A DNA stretch of 10,389 nt, from positions 1-10,389 of the forward strand of contig JBARBG010000197.1 of the NCBI GenBank assembly GCA_049792815.1, given 5' to 3'. The position numbers and the translations under genes are program-made. The notes under the pieces are model-generated. The model saw only the letters and a list, made by a program, of their open reading frames with translations. It had not been told where the DNA came from and did no database searches. Below, piece by piece: positions 1 through 5,917 of the stretch. Positions within the stretch are counted from its first letter, which is position 1; every line of letters starts with the position of its first letter. This DNA is from DAIDKA01 sp049792815. GTDB taxonomy: Bacteria; Pseudomonadota; Gammaproteobacteria; Steroidobacterales; Steroidobacteraceae.

Positions 1-1172
1 GCGTTGGCCTGGAAGGCGCGCTGCGCGGTGATCATGTCGACCAGGGACGTGGTGGTATCCACGTTGGACTGTTCCAGCGATCCTGAGGATAGATTGCCGA
101 AACCCGAGCCGCCCGCCACGCCCTGCACCGCCTGTCCGGAGGAATTGGTGGCCGCCCAGTTGTTGTTGCCGATCTGTTCCAGGCCCTGCGGGTTGGCAAA
201 GTTCGCCATCGCAACCTGGCCCAGGTTGACGGAGTTGCCGTTGGTGTACTGCGCCTGTACGACGCCGGTATTGTCGATGCTGATGCCGGTCAGCAATCCA
301 GTGGTGTAGCCATTCTGCTGAACTGCGGTGACGCCGAAGTTGTTGCCGTACTGCGTGACGCTGTTGAAGTTGAAGGTCATGGTCATATCGTTGGCGCCCG
401 TGGACAAGCCACCGGCCGCGGTGTACGCCGGAAAAGTGACCGTGCCGCCCGGCGGTGCCGTCAGCGCACCGCTGGAGCTGTAATCCAGTTGCTGCGTGCC
501 CACCGGATTGCCGTCCACGTACAGGTTTGCATTCCAGGTGTTGGTGGCGGTCTTGGCGAAGTACAGCGAGGCGGTGTGCGCCGCGCCCAAGGAGTCGTAC
601 ACCGTGAGCGAGGTGGTGTTGTTGTAGCTGTTCGGATCGGTCGGCGCGAACACCGCGACATCGGCTGGCACGGTCGCATCGGCCGGCAGGTTCGCGGTAA
701 TGGACGCGGTGGTGGTCGCATTCGGCGCGCTTTCGCCCGAACTGAGTGACAGGTTGGCGAGCCCACCGGTGTTGTAGCCGCCGTTGGGCAGGGGCGGGTA
801 GACCTGCAGATTGGCGCCGCTGGCGGTGACCACATCGCCGGCGCTGTTGACCTGGAACTCGCCGTCGCGGGTGTATTCAATCGCCCCGTTGTTGCTCAGG
901 GTGAAGAAGCCGTTGCCGCTGATGGCCAGATCCAGGTTGTTGCCCGTGGTCTCGATGTCCCCCTGCGAGTACTGCTGGGCGACTTCCTGGACCGCCACGC
1001 CGTTACCGACCGCGGTGGAGCTGACACCGGACTGGGTGGACGAAAACAGGTTGGCAAATTCGGCACGTGAGCCCTTGAATCCGACGGTGCTGACGTTGGC
1101 CAGATTGTTGGCCGTCACCGAGAGGTCCTGGTTGGCGGCATTGAGGCCTGTGAGGGCGACATTGAATGACAT
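1..1172 (-). CDS. flgE: Flagellar hook protein FlgE, 3' end cut off by the window edge
   Basis: FlgE is the subunit of the hook, the flexible joint between rod and filament; it is exported by the flagellar type III system and polymerises under the FlgD cap. The frame reads without a stop from the ATG at 1170-1172 to base 1, giving 390 residues. The N-terminus (MSFNVALTGLNAANQDLSVT, then ANNLANVSTVGFKGSRAEFA) has the flagellar rod/hook family signature, followed by GNGFFTL near residues 85-91. The last visible residues, MITAQRAFQANA, are the start of the conserved C-terminal helix of FlgE, so only about 15-25 residues should be missing. AGGAA lies about 7 bases before the ATG. It is the last visible gene of the flgBCDE run, 33 bases after flgD. 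The middle part is rich in Asn, Thr and Ser, as is common for the variable surface domain. Confidence 0.96.
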   Translation of the reverse strand, partial: MSFNVALTGLNAANQDLSVTANNLANVSTVGFKGSRAEFANLFSSTQSGVSSTAVGNGVAVQEVAQQYSQGDIETTGNNLDLAISGNGFFTLSNNGAIEYTRDGEFQVNSAGDVVTASGANLQVYPPLPNGGYNTGGLANLSLSSGESAPNATTTASITANLPADATVPADVAVFAPTDPNSYNNTTSLTVYDSLGAAHTASLYFAKTATNTWNANLYVDGNPVGTQQLDYSSSGALTAPPGGTVTFPAYTAAGGLSTGANDMTMTFNFNSVTQYGNNFGVTAVQQNGYTTGLLTGISIDNTGVVQAQYTNGNSVNLGQVAMANFANPQGLEQIGNNNWAATNSSGQAVQGVAGGSGFGNLSSGSLEQSNVDTTTSLVDMITAQRAFQAN

Positions 1173-1205
1173 GGGTTTGTTCCTGATGCTTGCGTGGGTT
1201 GCGCG

Positions 1206-1877
1206 TTACAGAATGGTGACGACGGAGCTGAGCGGCACGGTGCCGCCGTTCGTGTTCAGATCCAGCTGCTGGGTGGTCGGGTCGATGGTGACGCTTTGCA
1301 CCTGGGTCACGACCATCGGGGCGACCGACTGCGAGGCGCCATTGACGGTCGCATTGACGCTGACCGTGTATTGCCCGGCAGCGGCGGTGGTGCCGGCGCT
1401 GGTGGTGCCGTTCCAGGCGAACGTGGTCATGCCCGAACCGGCCGGCGTGACCTGGAAAGAAGTGACCGGTGTGCCGCTGGAATCCGCGATCGACACCGTG
1501 AGTTTGGTCGTTCCGGGCGGTGCATTCACCGCTCCGGCGATGGCGCCGCCGGTCGCCAGCGTGGCCGTGGATCCGGGCGCCAGCACTGACTGGCCGAGCA
1601 GGCTTGAGGCGCTGGTGGCCTGTTGGGCGGACATCGCGGACTGCATGCTCTGCAGGCTCGAGACCTCGCTCAATCCTTCCAACTGCCCGAGGAACTGGCT
1701 CGGATCGGTCGGCTGCAGGGGATTCTGATTCTGCAGCTGCGTTGAGATCAGCTGCAGGAAGTCGGTCTCGTTGATCTGCATGTTCGCCGGTACCGCGGTG
1801 CTGGCCGCAGCGGCGCCCGAGGCCGCATGCGCCGACGGGGACAGCAGGCTGGAGATCGCATTGGGACTGGTGGACAT
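1206..1877 (-). CDS. flgD: Flagellar hook-capping scaffold protein FlgD
   Basis: FlgD forms the cap at the tip of the growing hook, where it directs FlgE assembly, and is discarded when the hook is complete. The 223-residue product is a normal FlgD length. The diagnostic N-terminal segment is at residues 37-70: NETDFLQLISTQLQNQNPLQ followed by PTDPSQFLGQLEGLS, matching the family core with the LQNQ-P-L-P-D pattern. Residues 1-35 are low in complexity and rich in Ala and Ser, as expected for an export region. The C-terminal half (about 100-223) is rich in Gly, Thr and Val, with the FAWNGTTSAG and AAAGQYTV motifs typical of the FlgD beta-sandwich (FlgD-Ig/Tudor-like) domain. GAGG precedes the ATG at 1875-1877. 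It lies 45 bases downstream of flgC and 33 bases upstream of flgE. Confidence 0.96.
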   Translation of the reverse strand: MSTSPNAISSLLSPSAHAASGAAAASTAVPANMQINETDFLQLISTQLQNQNPLQPTDPSQFLGQLEGLSEVSSLQSMQSAMSAQQATSASSLLGQSVLAPGSTATLATGGAIAGAVNAPPGTTKLTVSIADSSGTPVTSFQVTPAGSGMTTFAWNGTTSAGTTAAAGQYTVSVNATVNGASQSVAPMVVTQVQSVTIDPTTQQLDLNTNGGTVPLSSVVTIL

Positions 1878-1922
1878 CAGGCGCCTCTTAAATGAATGGT
1901 TGCCGGGTGGCGGTGGCTATCA

Positions 1923-2351
1923 TTACTGGCCGAGCTTCAGGGTCGCGAGCATGAGGTTCTTGGAGGTATTCATGACCTCCACGTTGTCCTGGTAGGCGCG
2001 CGATGCGGAGATCATGTCGGTCATCTCTTCGATGACATTGACGTTGGGTGCGTAGACGTTGCCCTGGGCATTTGCCAGGGGATTGCCGGGGTCGTAGCGC
2101 ATCTGCGGCGCGGCCTGACTCTCCATGATGCCGCTGACGCGAACCGCAGCCTCGCTCTGGGTGTCGAGGCTCGAGGCGCCCAGGAGCTGCTGCTGGACCG
2201 CCTGGAAAATGGGGTGACGCGCCTTGTAGACCGTCGCCGGGTCGCCACTGACGCTGTCGGCGTTGGCGAGGTTGCTGGCCACGGTGTTCAGGCGCACCGA
2301 CTGCGCGCTGAGCCCTGAGCCTGCGATATCAAAGATCTTGAAGGAGGACAT
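1923..2351 (-). CDS. flgC: Flagellar proximal rod protein FlgC
   Basis: FlgC is one of the proximal rod subunits (with FlgB and FlgF) of the flagellar basal body, exported to the periplasm through the flagellar type III apparatus. The product has 142 residues, the usual length. Residues 1-35 contain the rod-protein signature (SGLSAQSVRLNTVASNLANA). The C-terminus carries the strongly conserved FlgC stretch NVNVIEEMTDMISASRAYQ and ends NTSKNLMLATLKLGQ. AAGGAA lies about 8 bases before the ATG at 2349-2351. It is 25 bases downstream of flgB, so both are almost certainly on one transcript. Confidence 0.97.
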   Translation of the reverse strand: MSSFKIFDIAGSGLSAQSVRLNTVASNLANADSVSGDPATVYKARHPIFQAVQQQLLGASSLDTQSEAAVRVSGIMESQAAPQMRYDPGNPLANAQGNVYAPNVNVIEEMTDMISASRAYQDNVEVMNTSKNLMLATLKLGQ

Positions 2352-2376
2352 GGGTGAATTCCTTGAGTCTTTGCGG

Positions 2377-2778
2377 TTACTGGCCCGTGATCGCGGTCAT
2401 GAGATTGCGCAGACGCATGGACAGAAAGGTCAAAGTGGCCTGGTAATGCACGGTGTTGTCGGCGAAGGCGGCCTGCTCCTGCTGCGAGTCCACGGTGTTG
2501 CCATCCAGTGACGGCGCCAGCGGCACGCGGTACTTGAGGGCCGCGCCGCCTTCGCTGGTGGCATTCACCGCGATGTCCTTCGCGTCCGTGGTGGTCAGGG
2601 TCACGCCCGCCTCCTGCGAGCCGGCCGCCGCCAGCGCCGTACGGAAGTCGATGTCGCGGGCCTTGTAGCCGGGCGTGTCGACATTGGCGAGATTGTTCGC
2701 CAGAACGTCCATGCGCTGGGTCTGCACCTTGAGTGCCTCAGCGTGAACGCCCAGGTATGAATCCAGTCCAACAGGCAT
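2377..2778 (-). CDS. flgB: Flagellar proximal rod protein FlgB, first gene of the minus-strand rod/hook operon
   Basis: FlgB is a proximal rod subunit next to the MS ring. The 133-residue product has the family N-terminal motif (QRMDVLANNLANVDTPGYKA followed by RDIDF) at residues 21-45 and the C-terminal motif DNTVHYQATLTFLSMRLRNL seen in FlgB proteins. Cells lacking FlgB normally build no rod. The ATG at 2776-2778 has only a weak ribosome site (ACGAG a few bases upstream), but it is the only start that keeps the conserved N-terminus. A candidate sigma-54 promoter (2823-2838, minus strand) would start the transcript about 34 bases before this ATG, so this gene heads the flgBCDE operon. The next gene on the other side, flgA, is divergent. 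Confidence 0.96.
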   Translation of the reverse strand: MPVGLDSYLGVHAEALKVQTQRMDVLANNLANVDTPGYKARDIDFRTALAAAGSQEAGVTLTTTDAKDIAVNATSEGGAALKYRVPLAPSLDGNTVDSQQEQAAFADNTVHYQATLTFLSMRLRNLMTAITGQ

Positions 2779-2822
2779 GACTCGTAATCCAGTCCGTCAA
2801 AAAAGTGTCCTGCGGGATTCAA

Positions 2823-2838
2823 AGCAATACGCATGCCA
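2823..2838 (-). promoter_or_regulatory. Candidate sigma-54 (RpoN) promoter for flgBCDE
   Basis: On the minus strand this reads TGGCATGCGTATTGCT. It matches the sigma-54 consensus TGGCACG-N4-TTGCW at all but one stated base, and has the obligatory GG-N10-GC spacing (GG at 2837-2836, GC at 2825-2824). The predicted start of transcription is near 2812, giving a leader of about 34 bases before the flgB ATG. In sigma-54-controlled flagellar systems such as Pseudomonas and Vibrio, the flgBCDE operon is a typical target, which supports the call. It has not been tested here. Confidence 0.78.
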
Positions 2839-2900
2839 GGGCGTCGAAAGCCCGGATCTGGCCGTAGTTCGGCCGTATAAGCGTGAGCCGTGTCACACGA

Positions 2901-2918
2901 GCGGCAAATGCTTGCCGC
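2901..2918. repeat. Perfect inverted repeat, 7-bp arms with 4-bp spacer, between the two sigma-54 promoters
   Basis: GCGGCAA (2901-2907), ATGC, TTGCCGC (2912-2918). The arms are exact reverse complements. It lies about 63 bp upstream of the flgB promoter core and about 33 bp upstream of the flgA promoter core. This could be an operator for a dimeric regulator, possibly the sigma-54 activator. It does not resemble a terminator because no T-run follows on either strand. A short GC-rich palindrome can also occur by chance in this base composition. Confidence 0.4.
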
Positions 2919-2950
2919 GCGCTGCCGGCAATCACGCGTCCGGCGTGAGT

Positions 2951-2966
2951 TGGCGCGGCGTTTGCA
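2951..2966 (+). promoter_or_regulatory. Candidate sigma-54 (RpoN) promoter for flgA
   Basis: The plus strand reads TGGCGCGGCGTTTGCA: TGGCGCG, four bases, TTGCA, with exact GG-N10-GC spacing (GG 2952-2953, GC 2964-2965). Only one stated consensus base differs. The predicted transcription start is about 2977, immediately before the ATG at 2978. This leaves essentially no leader for that start and a 13-base leader for the GTG at 2990, so the site bears on the flgA start choice. Confidence 0.68.
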
Positions 2967-2977
2967 CTGACCAGTGC

Positions 2978-3697
2978 ATGAAAGAGAAAGTGACAGACAT
3001 CCGACGTGGCCTTGCGGTGCTGGCGCTCCTGGCCGTGCTGCCAACGCCGAGCGTCGGCGCGGTTGCGATCGAACCCGTGGACCGGATCGAAGCGGCTGCG
3101 CATGCCTATGTGGCCTCGCTCCTGCCTCCGGGTTCGGCGCAGACCCAGATCACCGTGCTGCCCGTCGACCGGCGCCTGCGCCTGGCCCAGTGTGGCTCGG
3201 CGCTGGCCGCGCAGCTGCCGGCCGGATACAACCTCAGCGCGCGTGCCACGGTGAGTGTCACCTGTGCCGGTCCCACGCACTGGACGATATATGTGCCGGT
3301 GGTGCTGGAGAGCCGGATATCGGTGCTGGTATTGCGCCATGCGGTGGCGCGGGACGCGCGCCTGACAGCGGCCGACGTAGCGGTTGAAACGCGGCGCACG
3401 GCCGGCATGGCCACCGCATACCTGTCATCCGCGTCGGAACTTGAAGGTCGCACGGTACGACGCCCGCTGGCCATCGGTACCGCCCTGAGTGTCGAGATGT
3501 TCGCCGCTGATCTGGTGATCCGCCGCGGCCAGCAGGTCACTTTGGTGGCCGGCGGCCCGGATCTGGAAATTCGGGCCTCGGGGCGCGCCCTCATGGACGC
3601 CGCGGCCGGGGCGCGCATCGAGGTCCAGAATTTAAGCTCGATGACCGTCGTCGAGGGAGTCGTGGAATCCGCCGACGTGGTGCGGGTGGCCCTGTAA
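2978..3697 (+). CDS. flgA: Flagellar basal-body P-ring formation chaperone FlgA
   Basis: FlgA is a periplasmic chaperone that helps FlgI assemble into the P ring. From the ATG the product has 239 residues, within the usual range. The N-terminus is a Sec signal peptide: a basic stretch (DIRRG), hydrophobic core LAVLALLAVL and likely cleavage after PSVGA. The C-terminal half (roughly residues 120-185) is a SAF-type domain, with RDARLTAADV, an EGRTVRRPLAIGTAL stretch and VIRRGQQVTLVAGG, and the protein ends VEGVVESADVVRVAL, all typical of FlgA. Two cysteines (about 72 and 96) may form a disulfide. The start is uncertain: the ATG at 2978 has no clear ribosome site, while a GTG at 2990 (235 residues) is preceded by AAAGAGA and fits the predicted sigma-54 start better. 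The frame stays open back to 2777, but that extension would destroy the signal peptide. Confidence 0.93.
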   Translation: MKEKVTDIRRGLAVLALLAVLPTPSVGAVAIEPVDRIEAAAHAYVASLLPPGSAQTQITVLPVDRRLRLAQCGSALAAQLPAGYNLSARATVSVTCAGPTHWTIYVPVVLESRISVLVLRHAVARDARLTAADVAVETRRTAGMATAYLSSASELEGRTVRRPLAIGTALSVEMFAADLVIRRGQQVTLVAGGPDLEIRASGRALMDAAAGARIEVQNLSSMTVVEGVVESADVVRVAL

Positions 3698-3713
3698 AAT
3701 GCGAACTCAATAC

Positions 3714-3740
3714 AGCAGTTTTGCTTGGGTTGCCCGATAC
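3714..3740 (+). promoter_or_regulatory. Possible weak FliA (sigma-28) promoter for the first flgM-like gene
   Basis: AGCAGTTT (3714-3721), 11 bases, CCCGATAC (3733-3740). Against the consensus TAAAGTTT-N11-GCCGATAA it matches five of eight bases in the -35 part and six of eight in the -10 part, with exact spacing. It would give a leader of about 20-25 bases before the GTG at 3770. It is clearly weaker than the site at 4625-4651; flgM may also be reached by read-through from flgA, 72 bases upstream. Confidence 0.45.
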
Positions 3741-3769
3741 TGCGGGGCACAAGCCAAGGAGCGTGCAGC

Positions 3770-4105
3770 GTGACGATCATCCACCATGGCCTGGAGGTGA
3801 AGCCGACCGGCCTCGGATCCGGGGCTACGGACAAGACACAGTCCGCGCCGGGACCAGGCGCTTCGCTGCAGCCCCAGGCCCAGCCGGGGTCAGACTCACC
3901 GGCGCCTGAAGTGCAAATCACCCCCACTGCACTATTGCTGGCGAATGTGGAACAGCAGCTCGCCGCGACTCCCGTGGTCGATCAGGGGCGCGTGGACGCC
4001 ATCCGTCAGGCGCTGAACAATGGCACCTACCAGGTCGATGCCGGCCGCGTGGCCGATGGGGTGCTCGCGGCCCAGAGATTCGATGCCAGGGTGACCGCAA
4101 AGTGA
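3770..4105 (+). CDS. flgM: FlgM-family anti-sigma-28 factor, first copy
   Basis: FlgM binds FliA (sigma-28) in the cytoplasm and keeps late flagellar genes off until the hook is finished and FlgM is exported. The 111-residue product has a low-complexity Pro/Gly/Ser/Gln-rich N-terminus (about 11-47), as expected for a largely unfolded exported protein, then the FlgM C-terminal region at 48-104: VQITPTA, EQQLAATPVVDQGRVDAIRQ and ALNNGTYQVDAGRVADGVLA. The GTG start at 3770-3772 is chosen because AAGGAG sits 8 bases before it and the conserved type of N-terminus starts there; an upstream ATG at 3725 in the same frame has no support. The stop overlaps the flgN start (TGATG), so flgM and flgN are translationally coupled. 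A second FlgM paralogue lies after flgN. The N-terminal residues TIIHHGLEV depart from the usual KINGV-type start. Confidence 0.88.
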   Translation: MTIIHHGLEVKPTGLGSGATDKTQSAPGPGASLQPQAQPGSDSPAPEVQITPTALLLANVEQQLAATPVVDQGRVDAIRQALNNGTYQVDAGRVADGVLAAQRFDARVTAK

Positions 4106-4590
4106 TGGATCAGCAGGCCTGCCGCGAGCAGATGAGCCGCCTCATCCAGGAGGAAACCACTGCCCTGGGCGAGCTCGCCATCCTGCTCGATCGTGAGTAC
4201 TCCTATATGAGTGCGAACGAGGTGGATGCGCTGGGCGAGGCCATGCGCGAGCGCCATAAATGCGTGGCGCGCATCCTGAAGGTTGATGATGAGCGGCGCG
4301 CGTTGTGCCGCACCTTGAATCGTCCCCATGATCTGAAGGGGCTCGAAGCGCTGCTCGTGTGGTGCGATCCCAAGGGCACCCTGGCGGGCGCCTGGGCGGA
4401 CTGCACGGCTGCCGCCATCAAATGCCGCAGCCAGAATGATCGCAATGGCGCCCTGGCGGGCGCCCGGCTGCAGAATGTCCAGGCCCGGCTGGGCGTGCTC
4501 ATCGACGGCCGCCGCGAGACCGTGACCTACGGTCCGCGCGGCACCTGTTCGGTGGCGGCGGCCAGATCGGGGCTGCTCAGGGAAGCCTGA
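4105..4590 (+). CDS. flgN: Flagellar export chaperone FlgN family protein
   Basis: FlgN is the cytoplasmic chaperone that escorts the hook-filament junction proteins FlgK and FlgL to the export gate. The 161-residue product is predicted to be mostly helical, with heptad-like stretches at residues 5-60. The most telling part is about residues 107-132: KCRSQNDRNGALAGARLQNV followed by QARLGVL, which matches the conserved C-terminal FlgN helix with its N-NG pattern, and then TYGPRGT, a common FlgN tail. The ATG at 4105-4107 shares one base with the flgM stop; a GTG at 4102 would add one residue. There is no good ribosome site, which fits coupling to flgM. Position directly after flgM is the standard arrangement. 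Five cysteines in a cytoplasmic protein of this size is slightly high. Confidence 0.87.
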   Translation: MDQQACREQMSRLIQEETTALGELAILLDREYSYMSANEVDALGEAMRERHKCVARILKVDDERRALCRTLNRPHDLKGLEALLVWCDPKGTLAGAWADCTAAAIKCRSQNDRNGALAGARLQNVQARLGVLIDGRRETVTYGPRGTCSVAAARSGLLREA

Positions 4591-4624
4591 GTGACATAAT
4601 TCATTCAGGCCCAGAAAAACCCCC

Positions 4625-4651
4625 TAAAGTTGCTCCGGTTGCCGCCGATAT
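4625..4651 (+). promoter_or_regulatory. Near-consensus FliA (sigma-28) promoter for the second flgM
   Basis: TAAAGTTG (4625-4632), 11 bases, GCCGATAT (4644-4651). Compared with TAAAGTTT-N11-GCCGATAA this is seven of eight matches in each half with exact spacing. It sits in the 85-bp gap after flgN, and the predicted start near 4658 leaves a short leader ending in the AGGAG ribosome site at 4664-4668. It implies that the downstream FlgM is made under the sigma factor it inhibits, a negative feedback loop known for flgM in other bacteria. Confidence 0.85.
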
Positions 4652-4675
4652 CGCCTGTAACAGAGGAGCCATGTC

Positions 4676-4996
4676 GTGTCCGGCAAGATCAACGGTGTCA
4701 GTAACAGTCCGCCCGCTTCCGCACCCAGCAGTGCCGGAAAGGGTGCTGCTGCGACCCAGAGCCAGGCGCCCGGTGCGACCAGCAGCGCCGACAGCGTGCA
4801 GATCACGGATACGGCCAGCCACCTGGTGACCGCCGAACAGGCGCTGAGCGAAGTCCCGGTCATCAACCAGGGACGGGTTGCCGTGATCAGCGAGGCGCTG
4901 GCGGCAGGAACCTACGAAATCTCCCCCGACCGCATCGCCAACCAGCTGCTGCACTTTGAGCGGCTGTTGCCGGCGGATCAGGATCGCGCCGAATAA
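4676..4996 (+). CDS. flgM: FlgM anti-sigma-28 factor, second copy
   Basis: This is a second FlgM-family protein of 106 residues. Its N-terminus, SGKINGVSN, is the usual FlgM start, followed by a Ser/Ala/Pro-rich disordered stretch to about residue 38. The sigma-binding region spans 41-97: VQITDTASHL, EQALSEVPVINQGRVAVISE, ALAAGTYEISPDRIANQLL. About half of the positions in this region are the same as in the copy at 3770-4105, including VQIT, QGRV and GTY. The GTG start at 4676 has AGGAG 7 bases upstream; an ATG at 4671 is out of frame. It has its own strong FliA promoter, so of the two copies this one looks like the canonical feedback FlgM. It ends 16 bases before the stop of the convergent HDOD gene. 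Confidence 0.93.
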   Translation: MSGKINGVSNSPPASAPSSAGKGAAATQSQAPGATSSADSVQITDTASHLVTAEQALSEVPVINQGRVAVISEALAAGTYEISPDRIANQLLHFERLLPADQDRAE

Positions 4997-5012
4997 TCCG
5001 CCGCTCGGCCCT

Positions 5013-5891
5013 TTAGCTCAGAGCCGCCGCCAGCTGCGCGACTTCAAGCTTCGATGCTTCCAGCATCTGCGCCACAGCCGTCGAATCCAGACCGAACCGC
5101 GCCAGGCACTTGGCGTCGCGCAGCGTGGACTCCAGAACCTCCGGCTGGCCGGCATTGCGCCCGATGGCCACCGCAAGCATCACCACGTCGGTCAGTGCCG
5201 GGGGGCCACGCGGCTCGCGCGTCAGGTCTTCACTTTCAGAGATCGCGTGCACGATCTCTTCCGGGACACCCCAGTTCTCGAGCAAGGCGACCGCGACGCT
5301 CAAGTGCCAGTCGCGCTCGACCGTGCGGAATGCCGCTGCGTCGGCAAACAGACCGCGATGCTTGCCGGCGCGTGCCAGCAGGTACAGCCGCCCGCTGCTG
5401 TGCAGCAGGCCCGCGAGCATCGCGGCATCCGGCTGCACCTTGGTGTACTTGCCCGCGATCACGTGACTGAGGCTCGCGACCTGGGCGGTCTGCCGATGCA
5501 GGACCTCGAGGGGTTTTTCCAGTCCGCGCAGCGCCTCGGAGTGGCCGAGGATGCGCACCGCGTGGGCGTAGGTGGTGGAACGAACGGCATTCAGGCCGAC
5601 GCGGCTCACCGCGGTGCGCAGGTCGGTGGCCGGGCGCGCGGTGCCCAGGATGGCCACGGAGTTGGCGAGGTTCAGGAGCCGGGCGGCGAGCACCGGGTCG
5701 GCCCCGACGACGCGTGCGACCTTCTCGGCCGAGGAGTTTTCATCGGCGAGGACGGCGCGGACCTTCTGCACGATTGCGGGAAATCCCGGAATATCCACGG
5801 CGCCGAGGGATAGCTCGGCGGCCAGTGCCTGGACGAATTGAAAGGCGTCCTTGCTGGTATCAGCGGCAATGTCTATTTCAAACTCAGACAT
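5013..5891 (-). CDS. HDOD-domain protein, last gene of the chemotaxis operon
   Basis: The HDOD domain is a catalytically degenerate relative of HD phosphohydrolases found in signalling proteins; its biochemical role is mostly unknown. The 292-residue product is almost all domain (about 15-245): a helical start DAFQFVQALAAEL, then IPGFPAIVQKVRAVL, DPVLAARLLNLANS, GLNAVRS, and AAMLAGLLHSSGRLYLLA. At the site where HD proteins carry His-Asp, this one has His164-Ser165, so metal-dependent hydrolysis is unlikely. The DWHLSVAVALLENW motif is shared with the neighbour. There are no membrane segments or output domain. The ATG at 5889-5891 is preferred because GGTGGGGGT precedes it; an in-frame ATG at 5898-5900 is an alternative. 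It is 26 bases downstream of its paralogue, with about half the aligned residues the same, so the pair arose by tandem duplication. A role in motility or chemotaxis is inferred from context only. Confidence 0.9.
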   Translation of the reverse strand: MSEFEIDIAADTSKDAFQFVQALAAELSLGAVDIPGFPAIVQKVRAVLADENSSAEKVARVVGADPVLAARLLNLANSVAILGTARPATDLRTAVSRVGLNAVRSTTYAHAVRILGHSEALRGLEKPLEVLHRQTAQVASLSHVIAGKYTKVQPDAAMLAGLLHSSGRLYLLARAGKHRGLFADAAAFRTVERDWHLSVAVALLENWGVPEEIVHAISESEDLTREPRGPPALTDVVMLAVAIGRNAGQPEVLESTLRDAKCLARFGLDSTAVAQMLEASKLEVAQLAAALS

Positions 5892-5917
5892 GACCCCCAC
5901 CCATCGATTGAGTGATG

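Larger units (their letters stand above)
2779..2977. promoter_or_regulatory. Divergent control region between flgB and flgA
   Basis: This 199-bp stretch has no gene. It holds a candidate sigma-54 promoter facing each flanking operon (2823-2838 minus, 2951-2966 plus) and a perfect 7-bp inverted repeat at 2901-2918 lying between them. Sigma-54 promoters need an AAA+ activator bound nearby, in flagellar systems an FleQ/FlrA- or FleR/FlrC-type protein. The layout therefore fits a shared enhancer serving both directions, but that use is inferred from position only. Confidence 0.7.

Noticed and set aside
811..1728. A 305-codon plus-strand open frame across flgE and flgD
   Set aside because: It is the antisense shadow of two well-recognised flagellar genes; no ribosome site and no recognisable domain.
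2779..2815. A TTGACG sequence on the minus strand before flgB that resembles a sigma-70 -35 box
   Set aside because: No -10-like sequence lies 16-18 bases downstream, as the flgB coding region begins there. The sigma-54 site upstream fits better.
2870..2880. GGCCGTATAAG, resembling a FliA -10 or sigma-70 -10 element toward flgA
   Set aside because: The FliA match needs an inserted base and there is no TAAA element at the right distance upstream; no -35 box for sigma-70 either.
2777..2977. N-terminal extension of flgA back to an ATG at 2777
   Set aside because: It would run through the divergent promoter region, overlap the flgB start and place the signal peptide in the interior of the protein.
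3106..3927. A 273-codon minus-strand open frame opposite flgA and flgM
   Set aside because: It runs across the flgA-flgM boundary, including the promoter region, and has no recognisable motif.
4956..5813. A 285-codon plus-strand frame opposite the HDOD gene
   Set aside because: It begins inside flgM in another frame and is antisense to a gene with clear HDOD motifs.
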